Shown: piece after piece, positions 34,456-43,275 of the stretch
Numbering within the stretch: the stretch's first letter is position 1
Layout: each line of letters begins with the position of its first letter
Assembly (NCBI GenBank): GCA_964473245.1
Contig: CAYYOL010000010.1
Span: forward strand, 1 to 54,630
Direction: 5' to 3'
Length of the DNA stretch: 54,630 nt
DNA from: CAYZJV01 sp964473245
GTDB taxonomy: Bacteria; Spirochaetota; Spirochaetia; Sphaerochaetales; Sphaerochaetaceae
Notes under the pieces: model-generated
What the model was told of the DNA's origin: nothing
Seen by the model: the letters and a program-made list of their open reading frames with translations, nothing else
The model's database searches: none
Translations under genes and position numbers: made by a program

Positions 34456-35628
34456 CTATCCTCTGAGATAGGGTCTAGCCCGCTCCTTCAAGTGTCTCTG
34501 CATGGGCAGATCATCAAGAGTCCCAAGCGGGTTCTCTCTCCTGTGTTTCACAATCCTCTGGGCTAGCGTAGGACCTATCCCGGGAACTCGGAGCAGTTCA
34601 TCTTTGCTCCCCCTGGACAAGGAAACTGGAAAGAACTCCGGATGGTGTTGAGCCCACGACAACTTTGGATCCCGGTGAAGATCCAGATTACCAGTCCCAT
34701 CGAAGCCAAGTTCATCGAAGGTGAAACCGTATGAACGAAAGAGAAAATCCGCCTGGTACAGGCGATGTTCGCGCATGAGTAGTGCAGGATTCCCTTGCGG
34801 AGTCAGGAGCTCGGGAATCACCAACTGCTTCCCTTCGGAAACCAGTGAAGTGGTGACCTGTTCACCCGGAATACCAGGCTCTCCGAGACCACGCTGATAG
34901 GCGCTGTAGTAGAGCCTGTTGTAGCCCAACCTACGATACATTCCCCACGTGTATCCAAGAATTTCCCTATCCGATTCATCCGATGCTCCTACGATGAATT
35001 GACTGGTCTTGGTCACCTTCTCGTAAGGAGAGCCCTTGGCTGTCTGTTCGCTCAAATAGGTCAGACCATCAATGATATCGCTCTGATACCGCTTCGATTC
35101 GGAAAGCTTCGAAAAATGGTGTGCACCGGGAGTCTCGATATTCAACGAGACGGCGGAAGAGAGTGAGAGTGCCTTCTCCATGGCTGCAAAGGAGGCTCCT
35201 GGGATGATCTTTATGTGGATATACCCTCGGTACCGATACTGCCTCCTAAGTATCTCGGCAGTTGCCGTGAGACGGTCCATGGTATGATCGGGACTGCCGA
35301 TCACACCAGAGCTAAGGAATATTCCGATAAGAGCTTGTTTGGTGCGAAGATCCATGAAAAAACGGGCAAGCTCGTCCGGTTGCAACGATGTCCTCGGCGT
35401 ATCGTTGCACGACCGTAGCGGACAGTATTTACAGTCGTTCATACAGGAATTGGAGAAGAGGGTCTTCAGCATGATACCTGAACCACCGCTAGCTACGGTA
35501 ACCGGGTATAACCATGCACCGCCCGCAGACCGTTTCCTATGTTCGTTCGGGTTTTTTGTAGCACAGGCACATGAGAGGTCATACTGAGCGTCGCGTGCAA
35601 GAATGTCGAGCTTCTCTGCAGTATCCAT
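34456..35628 (-). CDS. Radical SAM protein of the DNA modification/repair type
   Basis: Radical SAM enzyme of about 390 residues: the cluster motif CMNDCKYC (CxxxCxxC), barrel segments IFLSSGVIGSPD and IKIIPGA, and a C-terminal helix-hairpin-helix LLRVPGIGPTLAQRIVKHRR followed by a second small repeat. This layout matches the family annotated as putative DNA modification/repair radical SAM protein (TIGR03916, from memory). Its usual partner protein is not next to it. Start set at the ATG at 35628 because the 13 residues before it are not conserved-looking; there is no Shine-Dalgarno. It lies 92 nt after fabV on the same strand, with no terminator between. Confidence 0.82.
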   Translation of the reverse strand: MDTAEKLDILARDAQYDLSCACATKNPNEHRKRSAGGAWLYPVTVASGGSGIMLKTLFSNSCMNDCKYCPLRSCNDTPRTSLQPDELARFFMDLRTKQALIGIFLSSGVIGSPDHTMDRLTATAEILRRQYRYRGYIHIKIIPGASFAAMEKALSLSSAVSLNIETPGAHHFSKLSESKRYQSDIIDGLTYLSEQTAKGSPYEKVTKTSQFIVGASDESDREILGYTWGMYRRLGYNRLYYSAYQRGLGEPGIPGEQVTTSLVSEGKQLVIPELLTPQGNPALLMREHRLYQADFLFRSYGFTFDELGFDGTGNLDLHRDPKLSWAQHHPEFFPVSLSRGSKDELLRVPGIGPTLAQRIVKHRRENPLGTLDDLPMQRHLKERARPYLRG

Positions 35629-35720
35629 GACAGAAACATGGTAACATATGTATAGTGATACAAGCAAGTATTATCATACCCATGTTGATGAAATTCGGTA
35701 CTGAGAACGGATCCTCATGA

Positions 35721-36911
35721 TCAGACCTGGGTAGGATCGACGTCTGCCTCATAATCTATCGACGAGTATCCAAAGCCGTGGATATGATCGTATGCATCTT
35801 TGAACCCCTTCAGATCTCCACCTGTGATCAATTCACCCTCTCTCTGGAGACTCCATCGACTCGACACCTCCTGCTGAACATCGGACCGCATTTCCCAATC
35901 ATCCAGTCGGATGCGCCCCTTTTCATCCACAGGAACCGTAGAGCCCGAATAGAGACGATCGACAAACAACCGATACATCTGCTCGGTACACTCTTCATGT
36001 ATACCCTTCTCCTTCATCACTTGGTACAGAAGGGCGATATAGAGGGGGACCACTGGAATGACGGCACTTGCTCGCGTGACCAGCGCCTTGTTGACCGAGA
36101 CATAGGCTCCACCGCCAAGCAGCGCAAGCTTGTCTGTAAGCGACTTTGCAGTTCGTTCAAGATGTTCCTTTGCTCGCCCTATGGTACCCTCTCGGTACAC
36201 TGGATAGGTGATTTCTGGCCCTATGTAGGAGTATGCGACTGTTGTTGCACCTGGAGCCAACAACTGTCGATCGAGGAGCAGTGAGATCCAGAGAGCCCAG
36301 TCCTCACCCCCCATGACCTTGACCGTCTCTTCGATCTGTCGATCGTCGGCAGGGTCGATAACGGCTTGCTCGATACGCCCCGATGTGACATCGACAGAGA
36401 GTGCTGTGTAGGTCTTGCCGATCGGTTTCAGGACCGACTTGTATGTCTCTCCGGTGTCGGGATCGATTCGAATGGGCGATGCGAGACTATAGACGACCAT
36501 ATCCACCTGACCCAGATGCTCAGCAATGAGCTGTGCAGTAGTCTCCTTGGTCTCGTTCGAGAAGGCATCTGCGAACAAACTTGCGGCAAAGAGACCTCGT
36601 CGCTTTGCCTCCTGCTCAAAAGCCTTGGTATTGTACCAACCGGGAGTGGCCACTTTCCGCTCGGAGGGCTCACGTTCGAACGACACATTCAACGTCGCAG
36701 ATTCGCCCACAATTGCAGCAACCATGCGTGAAGCAAGCCCATATCCTGTGGAACCACCAATCACGAGCACCCGTTTAGGCAGGTGCGATACGGTATCGGG
36801 TGCGACTTTCTGAGAGTCCAACCAGGCGACCTGCTCTTCAACATATCTTCGACACCCGGTAGGATGGGCGGTGAGTGAGACATTTCGCATAATTTTCTGT
36901 GTAATGATCAT
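35721..36911 (-). CDS. fabV: Enoyl-[ACP] reductase FabV / trans-2-enoyl-CoA reductase
   Basis: NADH-dependent reductase of 396 residues in the FabV/TER family, first studied in Vibrio and Treponema. The N-terminal HPTGC, the dinucleotide loop LVIGGSTGYGLASRM, and the catalytic Tyr-x8-Lys in VYREGTIGRAK are present. Within a fatty acid synthesis operon it most likely catalyses the last reduction step; no fabI, fabK or fabL is in the cluster. AAAGGAG precedes the ATG. It starts 10 nt after the fabZ stop and is the last fab gene. Confidence 0.95.
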   Translation of the reverse strand: MIITQKIMRNVSLTAHPTGCRRYVEEQVAWLDSQKVAPDTVSHLPKRVLVIGGSTGYGLASRMVAAIVGESATLNVSFEREPSERKVATPGWYNTKAFEQEAKRRGLFAASLFADAFSNETKETTAQLIAEHLGQVDMVVYSLASPIRIDPDTGETYKSVLKPIGKTYTALSVDVTSGRIEQAVIDPADDRQIEETVKVMGGEDWALWISLLLDRQLLAPGATTVAYSYIGPEITYPVYREGTIGRAKEHLERTAKSLTDKLALLGGGAYVSVNKALVTRASAVIPVVPLYIALLYQVMKEKGIHEECTEQMYRLFVDRLYSGSTVPVDEKGRIRLDDWEMRSDVQQEVSSRWSLQREGELITGGDLKGFKDAYDHIHGFGYSSIDYEADVDPTQV

Positions 36912-36921
36912 AATCGCTCCT

Positions 36922-37359
36922 TTACTTCTCGGCTTTGCTCACGATGCACATCCATGTAGCTTCAGCGGCAAGGGTCTCACCGATAAGGATCTTACCACGC
37001 TGTCGGAGCACCTGTTCCGAGATTCGTAGATTATCCACCACGATAGTCACGGTGTCTCCCGGTCTCACCTGCTGTCTGAACTTTGCCTTCTCGACCGACG
37101 CCAGGACAAAGAGAGCGTCCTGAGACAACCTCCCCTGTTGTTTGAGCCCTGCTCCTCCGCACTGTGCCATGGTCTCCACGAGCACCACTCCCGGAACTAC
37201 AGGATAATCGGGAAAATGTCCTTCGAAGAAATATTCGTCGTGACTGAAAAGGCGAACACCGACCGTCTGATCCTTTGTGACCTTCTCGAGTCTGTCCACA
37301 AACAGAAACGGTTTTCTGTGGGGCAACAATTTCTTCATGACTTCATACTCGTGGTTCAT
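36922..37359 (-). CDS. fabZ: 3-hydroxyacyl-[ACP] dehydratase FabZ
   Basis: Hot-dog-fold dehydratase of about 145 residues acting on 3-hydroxyacyl-ACP. LLPHRKPFLFVDR and the active-site FEGHFPDYPVVPGV are diagnostic, with Glu in VLVETMAQ. Two in-frame ATGs lie near; I choose 37359, 8-9 nt after AAGGAG, because 37365 would leave only 3 nt. Fifth gene of the fabHDGFZV operon, 22 nt after fabF. Confidence 0.95.
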   Translation of the reverse strand: MNHEYEVMKKLLPHRKPFLFVDRLEKVTKDQTVGVRLFSHDEYFFEGHFPDYPVVPGVVLVETMAQCGGAGLKQQGRLSQDALFVLASVEKAKFRQQVRPGDTVTIVVDNLRISEQVLRQRGKILIGETLAAEATWMCIVSKAEK

Positions 37360-37381
37360 CTGCATAATCTCCTTCCTCAAG

Positions 37382-38641
37382 TTACGCACGATATCCAGTG
37401 AATATCAGTGCTCCGTTGTGTCCTCCGAATCCAAGAGACTCGCTTAACGCATACCGTATTGTACCATGCTCTCCAACATTCGGCACATAGTCGAGATCAC
37501 ACTCTGGATCCGGATTCGTCAAATTAAGCGTGCACGGGATGAACGAGTCCCGTATGGCCAACAGCGAGATGATCGCCTCCACAGCACCTGCAGCGGCTAT
37601 CAAGTGGCTTGTCATCGATTTGGTCGAGGATATCTTCAGCGACCGTGCATGATCCTTGAACACACGCTTGATCGCACGAGTCTCCATGACATCGTTCGCT
37701 TCGGTGCTCGTTCCGTGCGCATTGATATAGTCGATCTCCTCTGGCATGATCTTCGCCTCTCTCAGGGCAGCTTGCATGGCTCTAGCAGCACCGTCGCCTT
37801 CGGGGTCGGGAGCAGTCAGGTGGTATGCGTCGCATGTCATCCCGTACCCGACTATCTCTCCGAGAATATTCGCATTCCGCGCCTTCGCATGTTCGAGTTC
37901 TTCAAGAACCAGAATACCGGCACCTTCTCCTATGATGAACCCATCCCGTTTTGCATCGAACGGTCTGCATGCAAGCTCGGGTGTATCATTGAAACCTGTC
38001 GAAAGTGCCTGAATTCGGCAGAACCCAGCAACGGCAAGTTGCGTGATCGCCCCCTCTGTGCCGCCGGTCAGTACGAGATCCACTACTCCGTGCTTCACCG
38101 CGTGGAATGCGGCACCGATTGCATCGGTCCCCGAAGCACAAGCGGTCACCGTGGTATGACACGGCCCTTTCAGGCCGAATTTCATGGCAATGCCGCCGGC
38201 AGCCTCATTCGCTATGAGCTTTGGAATGGTCAGCGGAGCGACAGCTCTCGGTCCACGATCGAACAACTTCTCGAGATTGTTCTCGACAATCTCGAACCCC
38301 CCTATACCATTTCCCAGATACACACCAGAGCGCTCTGGATCGAATTTACGATCTCCTTCTTCAGCCAAGCCTGCCTCCTGCATCGCCTGCACAGCAGCAT
38401 AGACAGCAAACTGGGTGAAGTCGGCCATGGATCGAACCTCTTTTCTGTCCAGCAGATCGGACGGATCGAAATTGCGCACCTCTCCAGCTATCTTCGCAGG
38501 ATATTCGGTAGTATCGAATTTCGTCAGCAGACCGATACCACTCTTTCCAGCCTTGATATTGTTCCAGAACTCATCCACCCGTACGCCAAGAGGATTCACT
38601 GTTCCCATACCTGTAACCACTACACGTCTTACCCGTTCCAT
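37382..38641 (-). CDS. fabF: 3-oxoacyl-[ACP] synthase II FabF
   Basis: Chain-elongating condensing enzyme of 419 residues. Nucleophile Cys168 in TACASGTDAIG, the two catalytic histidines in NAHGTSTEAND and SMTSHLIAAAG, and the typical start RVVVTGMGTVNPLG are present. AAGGAG 6 nt before ATG. It is the only fabF/fabB-type enzyme in the cluster. Starts 11 nt after fabG. Confidence 0.97.
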   Translation of the reverse strand: MERVRRVVVTGMGTVNPLGVRVDEFWNNIKAGKSGIGLLTKFDTTEYPAKIAGEVRNFDPSDLLDRKEVRSMADFTQFAVYAAVQAMQEAGLAEEGDRKFDPERSGVYLGNGIGGFEIVENNLEKLFDRGPRAVAPLTIPKLIANEAAGGIAMKFGLKGPCHTTVTACASGTDAIGAAFHAVKHGVVDLVLTGGTEGAITQLAVAGFCRIQALSTGFNDTPELACRPFDAKRDGFIIGEGAGILVLEELEHAKARNANILGEIVGYGMTCDAYHLTAPDPEGDGAARAMQAALREAKIMPEEIDYINAHGTSTEANDVMETRAIKRVFKDHARSLKISSTKSMTSHLIAAAGAVEAIISLLAIRDSFIPCTLNLTNPDPECDLDYVPNVGEHGTIRYALSESLGFGGHNGALIFTGYRA

Positions 38642-38652
38642 TCAATTCTCCT

Positions 38653-39399
38653 TCACATAGCCATGCCACCATCGACCGAGAGTACCTGCCCGGTGATGTA
38701 TGAGGCCCTATCACTGCAGAGGAATTCGACAACCTCGGCCACTTCCTTCGCTGCGCCAATTCTTCCGAGGGGAATCTGCTTCTCCAGAGCCTCCTGTGCA
38801 GATTCGGGGAGTGCAGAGGTCATATCGGTCTGAATGAAACCTGGAGCTACCACATTCACTCTGACCGTCCGTCCAGCGAGTTCCCGTGCGAGACTCTTGG
38901 AAAAACCTATCAGACCAGCCTTAGATGCCGCATAATTGGTCTGACCGGCATTTCCCATGATCCCCACCACCGATGAGATATTCACGATTGCTCCACCTCT
39001 TTGCGATGCCATGATTCTTCCGATCTTCCTACAGGTGAGAAAAGCTCCAGTGAGATTGATTCTCAGTACATCGTCCCAGGCTTCATCCTTCATCCGCATG
39101 ATCAGACCATCACGCGTGATACCCGCATTGTTCACGAGAACATCGATTCGCTTGCACTGCTCCAGAACCGAGGCCAACGCCTGTTCGACCGATTCGGCAT
39201 CTCCCATGTCGCATGATACCCAATGGGCACTCCCCTCTGGAACGCCCGCCTCTGCACACAATCTGGCGGCACCCGCTCCCTCGGACCGGGAGAGGTACCA
39301 GACCTCCATTCCGGAACGAAGTAGCGATACTACGATCTCACGTCCTATTCCCCGCGAACCGCCTGTGACGATTGCACACTTCTTTTCGGTATCATGCAT
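38653..39399 (-). CDS. fabG: 3-oxoacyl-[ACP] reductase FabG
   Basis: NADPH-dependent short-chain dehydrogenase of 248 residues. Cofactor loop TGGSRGIG, NNAGITRD, and the catalytic Ser-Tyr-Lys in NISSVVGIMGNAGQTNYAASK match FabG, and it ends in the typical GQVLSVDGGMAM. The ATG at 39399 overlaps the fabD stop by 8 nt and follows GAGGGGG; the longer frame begins inside the Shine-Dalgarno. Confidence 0.96.
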   Translation of the reverse strand: MHDTEKKCAIVTGGSRGIGREIVVSLLRSGMEVWYLSRSEGAGAARLCAEAGVPEGSAHWVSCDMGDAESVEQALASVLEQCKRIDVLVNNAGITRDGLIMRMKDEAWDDVLRINLTGAFLTCRKIGRIMASQRGGAIVNISSVVGIMGNAGQTNYAASKAGLIGFSKSLARELAGRTVRVNVVAPGFIQTDMTSALPESAQEALEKQIPLGRIGAAKEVAEVVEFLCSDRASYITGQVLSVDGGMAM

Positions 39400-40348
39400 G
39401 ATTTTCCCCCTCATTTAGTACTTTTTGAATATCTTCGTATGTCCCCGCTGGTGAACAGGAGACTGGAAACCCGCTGGATCTCCACAAGCCGCAGAGAACT
39501 GAGCCAGGTCCAGGCTCGACCGCTTCGGATAGTTTCGACTCCTGCACGATATGCTCCATGATACTCGTCCATCTCACCGGTGAGGAGAGTTGTCGTGCAC
39601 AAAGTGCTCTCACTTCGGCTCCTGTTGCTACTGGCGCTCCTGTGACGGTTGTATAGAGTAACGATTTCGGATCGGCAAAGAATATATCGGTAAGATAGTC
39701 GGCGAATTCGACCTCAGCCTCTTGCATGAGTGGCGTGTGAAACGGACCGGAGACGCTCAACGAGACGATCCTACGTGCTCCGGCATCCTTCAGTGCGGCG
39801 GTACACCGCTCGATCTCCTCACCAAGACCAGATATGACCACCTGTTTGGGTCCATTGTCATTCGCTGCATACAGATGAGTCGCTCTTTGTTCGATGAGAA
39901 TTCGTTCAACCTCGGCAAAACCGAGACCCATGACAGCAGCCATTCCAAGCTTACCGAACCGGGACTCGGCATCCTGCGAAGCTCGTGCCATGAGTCTCCC
40001 CCGTTTTGCCACAACATCGAACAGCGTCTCGTCTGTAATTACTTCGGCAGCTGCATACGCAGATAGTTCTCCAAGACTGAACCCTGCGTGACAACCGAAT
40101 CGCACACCCCACTCTTCGAGGAACACGGTTGCACTTCGGTTTGCCAACGTGACCGCTAGCTGGGTGATCTCCGTCTGCTTCAACGCCGTCTCATCGGCAT
40201 GCTCAAGCAGATCGTACATCGGAACCTTCGCTACTTCTGAGGCTATCTCGAACAGCCTTCGTACACGCGAAGATTCTCGAAACAGGTCGAGTGCCATCTG
40301 CGGTCTCTGAGCTCCCTGTCCCGGGTAGCACGCTGCATAGGTTACCAT
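39392..40348 (-). CDS. fabD: Malonyl-CoA:ACP transacylase FabD
   Basis: Moves malonyl from CoA to ACP; 318 residues. Starts with YPGQGAQ, has the second catalytic His in SGPFHTPLM. The nucleophile elbow reads GFSLG with Ser91, where most FabD proteins have GHSLG; Phe90 replaces the His next to the catalytic Ser. The ATG overlaps the fabH stop by 7 nt (ATGGTAA). The C-terminal 60 residues are less conserved. Confidence 0.94.
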   Translation of the reverse strand: MVTYAACYPGQGAQRPQMALDLFRESSRVRRLFEIASEVAKVPMYDLLEHADETALKQTEITQLAVTLANRSATVFLEEWGVRFGCHAGFSLGELSAYAAAEVITDETLFDVVAKRGRLMARASQDAESRFGKLGMAAVMGLGFAEVERILIEQRATHLYAANDNGPKQVVISGLGEEIERCTAALKDAGARRIVSLSVSGPFHTPLMQEAEVEFADYLTDIFFADPKSLLYTTVTGAPVATGAEVRALCARQLSSPVRWTSIMEHIVQESKLSEAVEPGPGSVLCGLWRSSGFPVSCSPAGTYEDIQKVLNEGENHA

Positions 40349-41334
40349 TGTATCAAATTCCCTCCGTAGGTGAGGCCTGCACCGAAGCCGATCGTCATGA
40401 TCTTCTGCCCCCGCTGCAACAGCCCCTGCTCCTCCATCTCTCTAAGTGCGATGGGAATCGAGGCAGCAGAGGTATTCGCATAGTCCTCGATATTCATGAA
40501 GAACTTTGCCTGATCGATCTTCAACCGCTTAGCTGCGGCGGAGATGATTCTGCTGTTGGCTTGATGCGGAACAATCCAGTCTATCTCTTCGATGGTGAGT
40601 TGATTTCTACTCAACAACTCGTCTACCACCTCCCCCAGTACCCGAACAGCGAAATTGTAGACTGCTCGACCATCCATGTGGAGTTTGGTACCATCGCTTC
40701 CATCTTCGGGTGAAAAGGCCGTATTCGTTCCCCCGTTCGGAATGCAGAGATGAGGAGCACCGGAGCCTTCAGCGTGGAGCACACTGTCGAGAATGTCCCC
40801 CTCACCGGAATCCGCGGCAGTAACCAGTACGCAACCTGCCCCATCGCCAAACAGGACACAGGTGTTGCGATCGGTCCAGTCGGTGACCGCAGAGAGTTTT
40901 TCTGCACCGATGACCAGAGCAGAGGGTACGGTTCCCATTGAGACCATGCCACGAGCAACCTCGACGGCATAGATGAACCCTGTGCATCCTGCAGCTATGT
41001 CGAATGCAGGAATGGTACGGATTCCCAACTTCTCCTGAATGATGCATGCTGTCGCGGGGAAACCAAGGAAGTCCTGAGTCGCGGTGGCCAGGATAATGGC
41101 TCCGATCTCCTCGTTCCGTATACCATGCCGTCTCAGCAGATCCTTGACCGCACCAACGGCAAGATCGCTTGTCGCTACGGATTCTTCCGCCAGATGCCTC
41201 GCCCCAATACCGGTATGCGATCGAATCCATTCATCGCTTGTATCAACGAATGTGGCAAGATCATCATTCGTCAATCTCTTTGGTGGTACATACGCTCCGA
41301 CTGCTCGAATGGCAACATGGGCTGGTCTCATCAT
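40342..41334 (-). CDS. fabH: 3-oxoacyl-[ACP] synthase III FabH
   Basis: Initiating condensing enzyme (acetyl-CoA or branched acyl-CoA + malonyl-ACP), 330 residues. Catalytic Cys117 in IAAGCTGFIYA, His in IVPHQANSRI and Asn in DYANTSAASIP form the KAS III triad. The ATG at 41334 has GGAG 7 nt upstream; the longer frame reaches into the divergent promoter region. First gene of the fab operon. No plsX precedes it and no acpP follows it in this cluster. Confidence 0.96.
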   Translation of the reverse strand: MMRPAHVAIRAVGAYVPPKRLTNDDLATFVDTSDEWIRSHTGIGARHLAEESVATSDLAVGAVKDLLRRHGIRNEEIGAIILATATQDFLGFPATACIIQEKLGIRTIPAFDIAAGCTGFIYAVEVARGMVSMGTVPSALVIGAEKLSAVTDWTDRNTCVLFGDGAGCVLVTAADSGEGDILDSVLHAEGSGAPHLCIPNGGTNTAFSPEDGSDGTKLHMDGRAVYNFAVRVLGEVVDELLSRNQLTIEEIDWIVPHQANSRIISAAAKRLKIDQAKFFMNIEDYANTSAASIPIALREMEEQGLLQRGQKIMTIGFGAGLTYGGNLIQW

Positions 41335-41381
41335 ACAGTAGCTCCTCCACAGACAGCTGAGGCATTCGCCCCGCACCCTTA

Positions 41382-41409
41382 TTTATTACAATTATTATTA
41401 TTTTGTCAA
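41382..41409 (-). promoter_or_regulatory. Promoter of the fabHDGFZV operon
   Basis: On the minus strand TTGACA (41404-41409), 16 nt, AATAAA (41382-41387). Its -35 box is one half of the palindrome shared with the accBCDA promoter. The -10 box is only fair. Confidence 0.5.
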
Positions 41410-41417
41410 TATTGACA
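41404..41417. promoter_or_regulatory. Palindrome joining the fab and acc promoters
   Basis: TGTCAATATTGACA is a perfect 14-bp palindrome that contains a TTGACA -35 box for each direction, back to back. A dimeric regulator bound here would block or control both operons at once. Confidence 0.7.
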
Positions 41418-41440
41418 CTTTTATATTATAACGTTATTAT
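41412..41440 (+). promoter_or_regulatory. Promoter of the accBCDA operon
   Basis: TTGACA (41412-41417), exactly 17 nt, TATTAT (41435-41440). A start near 41447 leaves a leader of about 58 nt before accB. Confidence 0.82.
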
Positions 41441-41504
41441 CAGAAATGCAAGCGGGAGCTGTTCCGGTGCATATCCTCGGCCCTGCAATTCTCGGGAGGA
41501 CCTT

Positions 41505-41945
41505 ATGGACATTCAGAAATTGGAGGCATACATAGCCCTATTCGAACAGAGCACGCTCTCTGAACTAGAATTCTCGAGCGAACACGAATCTGTCAGCATG
41601 AAACGGAGTGTTGGCACTTCACTGCCACCGGCGGAAGGGGCAGAGTCGATTACAGTCTCCAGCACTCCTTCGACTGGACAGACCCAGAAGCAACAGAATA
41701 AGAATCACCGAATCATCACCAGTCCGATAGTAGGTACATTCTATCGGACTCCATCGCCCGATTCTCCTCCCTATGTCGAGGTGGGCGATACGGTCGAAAC
41801 TGGAGACACGCTCTGCACACTCGAAGCTATGAAGCTGATGAACCAACTCGAAGCCGAATATGCCTGTGAGATCGTTGCTATCCTTGCAGACCAGGGGACC
41901 CTGGTAGAGTTCGGACAGCCATTGTTCGAGGTGAAACCCCTATGA
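41505..41945 (+). CDS. accB: Biotin carboxyl carrier protein of acetyl-CoA carboxylase
   Basis: Carries biotin between AccC and AccD-AccA; 146 residues. N-terminal helical segment, a Ser/Thr/Gln-rich linker (about 45-70) and the C-terminal biotinyl domain with the biotinylated Lys in LEAMKLMNQ and TFYRTPSPDSPPYVEVGD. GGGAGG lies 5 nt before the ATG. Overlaps accC by ATGA. First gene of accBCDA. Confidence 0.95.
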   Translation: MDIQKLEAYIALFEQSTLSELEFSSEHESVSMKRSVGTSLPPAEGAESITVSSTPSTGQTQKQQNKNHRIITSPIVGTFYRTPSPDSPPYVEVGDTVETGDTLCTLEAMKLMNQLEAEYACEIVAILADQGTLVEFGQPLFEVKPL

Positions 41946-43270
41946 TTCGATCGCTGCTCATTGCGAACCGTGGAGAAATTGCCGTTCGCATCATCCGCAC
42001 GTGCAAAGAGATGGGAATTCGAACCGTCGCGGTCTACTCCACGGCAGATGCCGGATCGCTGCATACCAGAATGGCTGATCAAGCCGTCTGCATTGGGCCT
42101 GCCCCATCGTCCGAAAGCTACCTGCACAGAAGAAACATCATCACCGCCGCGTGTGCGACCAGATGCGATGCTATCCATCCCGGAGTGGGATTCCTCTCAG
42201 AGAATCCGGTATTCGCCCAAGAGGTCGAAGATGCCGGACTCATATTTATAGGACCTACTGCACAGACCATTCGGATGCTCGGGGACAAAGTCCGTTCACG
42301 ACATACGGCAACTGAGGCTGGAGTCCCGGTTACACCAGGAAGCATGGAGGCGGTGACCTCAGGCGCTGAGGCAACGAAACTAGCAGATGAGATCGGGTAT
42401 CCGGTCATACTCAAGGCAGCAGCTGGTGGGGGCGGTCGAGGTATGCGGATCGTCCGCGAACCACGAGACTTGGATCGCGCCATATCCATAGCTTCAAGTG
42501 AGGCAAAAGCCTTTTTTGACGATGGCACCATTCACTTGGAAAAATATCTGGAAAATCCTCGCCATGTGGAGATCCAGCTCCTCTCAGATGGCAAGGGGCA
42601 GGTGGTACATCTGGGAGAACGTGATTGTTCGGTGCAGAAAAACCACCAAAAGCTGATTGAAGAGAGTCCTTCTCCCGCAATTGACGAGCAGATGCGTCGC
42701 CACATGGGTGCCGATTCGGTGAGACTGTTCTCCCATATCGGCTACCGTGGTGCAGGAACCATCGAGTTCTTGGTACAAGATGGCGCCTACTGGTTCATGG
42801 AGGTCAATGCCCGAGTCCAAGTGGAGCATCCGGTGACCGAATTGGTCTGCTCGACCGATATCATCAGACAACAGATACTCATTGCGAGTGGAAAGTCCAT
42901 TGAACTCGACGGCTCTGCTGCAAAAATCTCCGGCCATGCGCTGGAGTGTCGTGTCAACGCAGGGGCCAGCGGCACAATCACCAGATTCTCCCCACCGCTC
43001 GGGCCATCGGTCCGTGTGGACACCCATCTATGCGAACATGCCGTGGTCAGTCCCCACTACGATCCCATGATTGCAAAAGTCATCACACACGGTCCTGATC
43101 GACAACGTACGATCGATAGTATGATTCGGGCACTTCGTGAATTCGAGATCGAAGGGGTTCAGACCAATATCGCATCGCAGATCACAATCCTGCAGTCGAA
43201 AGCATTCAGGTCGGGGACATTTGGGACCGATCTGTACAGTAGACTGTTCGCCGAAGAGAAAACGAGGTAA
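41942..43270 (+). CDS. accC: Biotin carboxylase subunit of acetyl-CoA carboxylase
   Basis: ATP-dependent carboxylation of biotin on AccB; 442 residues. Starts with LIANRGEIAVRIIRTC, has the glycine-rich lid KAAAGGGGRGMR, the HIHPGVGFLSEN-like block (AIHPGVGFLSEN), and active-site FMEVNARVQVEHPVTE. It could in principle serve another biotin carboxylase, but the acc operon fixes its role. Starts within the accB stop (ATGA). Confidence 0.96.
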   Translation: MIRSLLIANRGEIAVRIIRTCKEMGIRTVAVYSTADAGSLHTRMADQAVCIGPAPSSESYLHRRNIITAACATRCDAIHPGVGFLSENPVFAQEVEDAGLIFIGPTAQTIRMLGDKVRSRHTATEAGVPVTPGSMEAVTSGAEATKLADEIGYPVILKAAAGGGGRGMRIVREPRDLDRAISIASSEAKAFFDDGTIHLEKYLENPRHVEIQLLSDGKGQVVHLGERDCSVQKNHQKLIEESPSPAIDEQMRRHMGADSVRLFSHIGYRGAGTIEFLVQDGAYWFMEVNARVQVEHPVTELVCSTDIIRQQILIASGKSIELDGSAAKISGHALECRVNAGASGTITRFSPPLGPSVRVDTHLCEHAVVSPHYDPMIAKVITHGPDRQRTIDSMIRALREFEIEGVQTNIASQITILQSKAFRSGTFGTDLYSRLFAEEKTR

Positions 43271-43275
43271 TCAAC

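Noticed and set aside
37466..38833. Long open frame (455 codons) on the plus strand opposite fabF and fabG
   Set aside because: It lies antisense to two certain genes; its translation is rich in Cys, His and Arg without domain character, as expected for a shadow frame.
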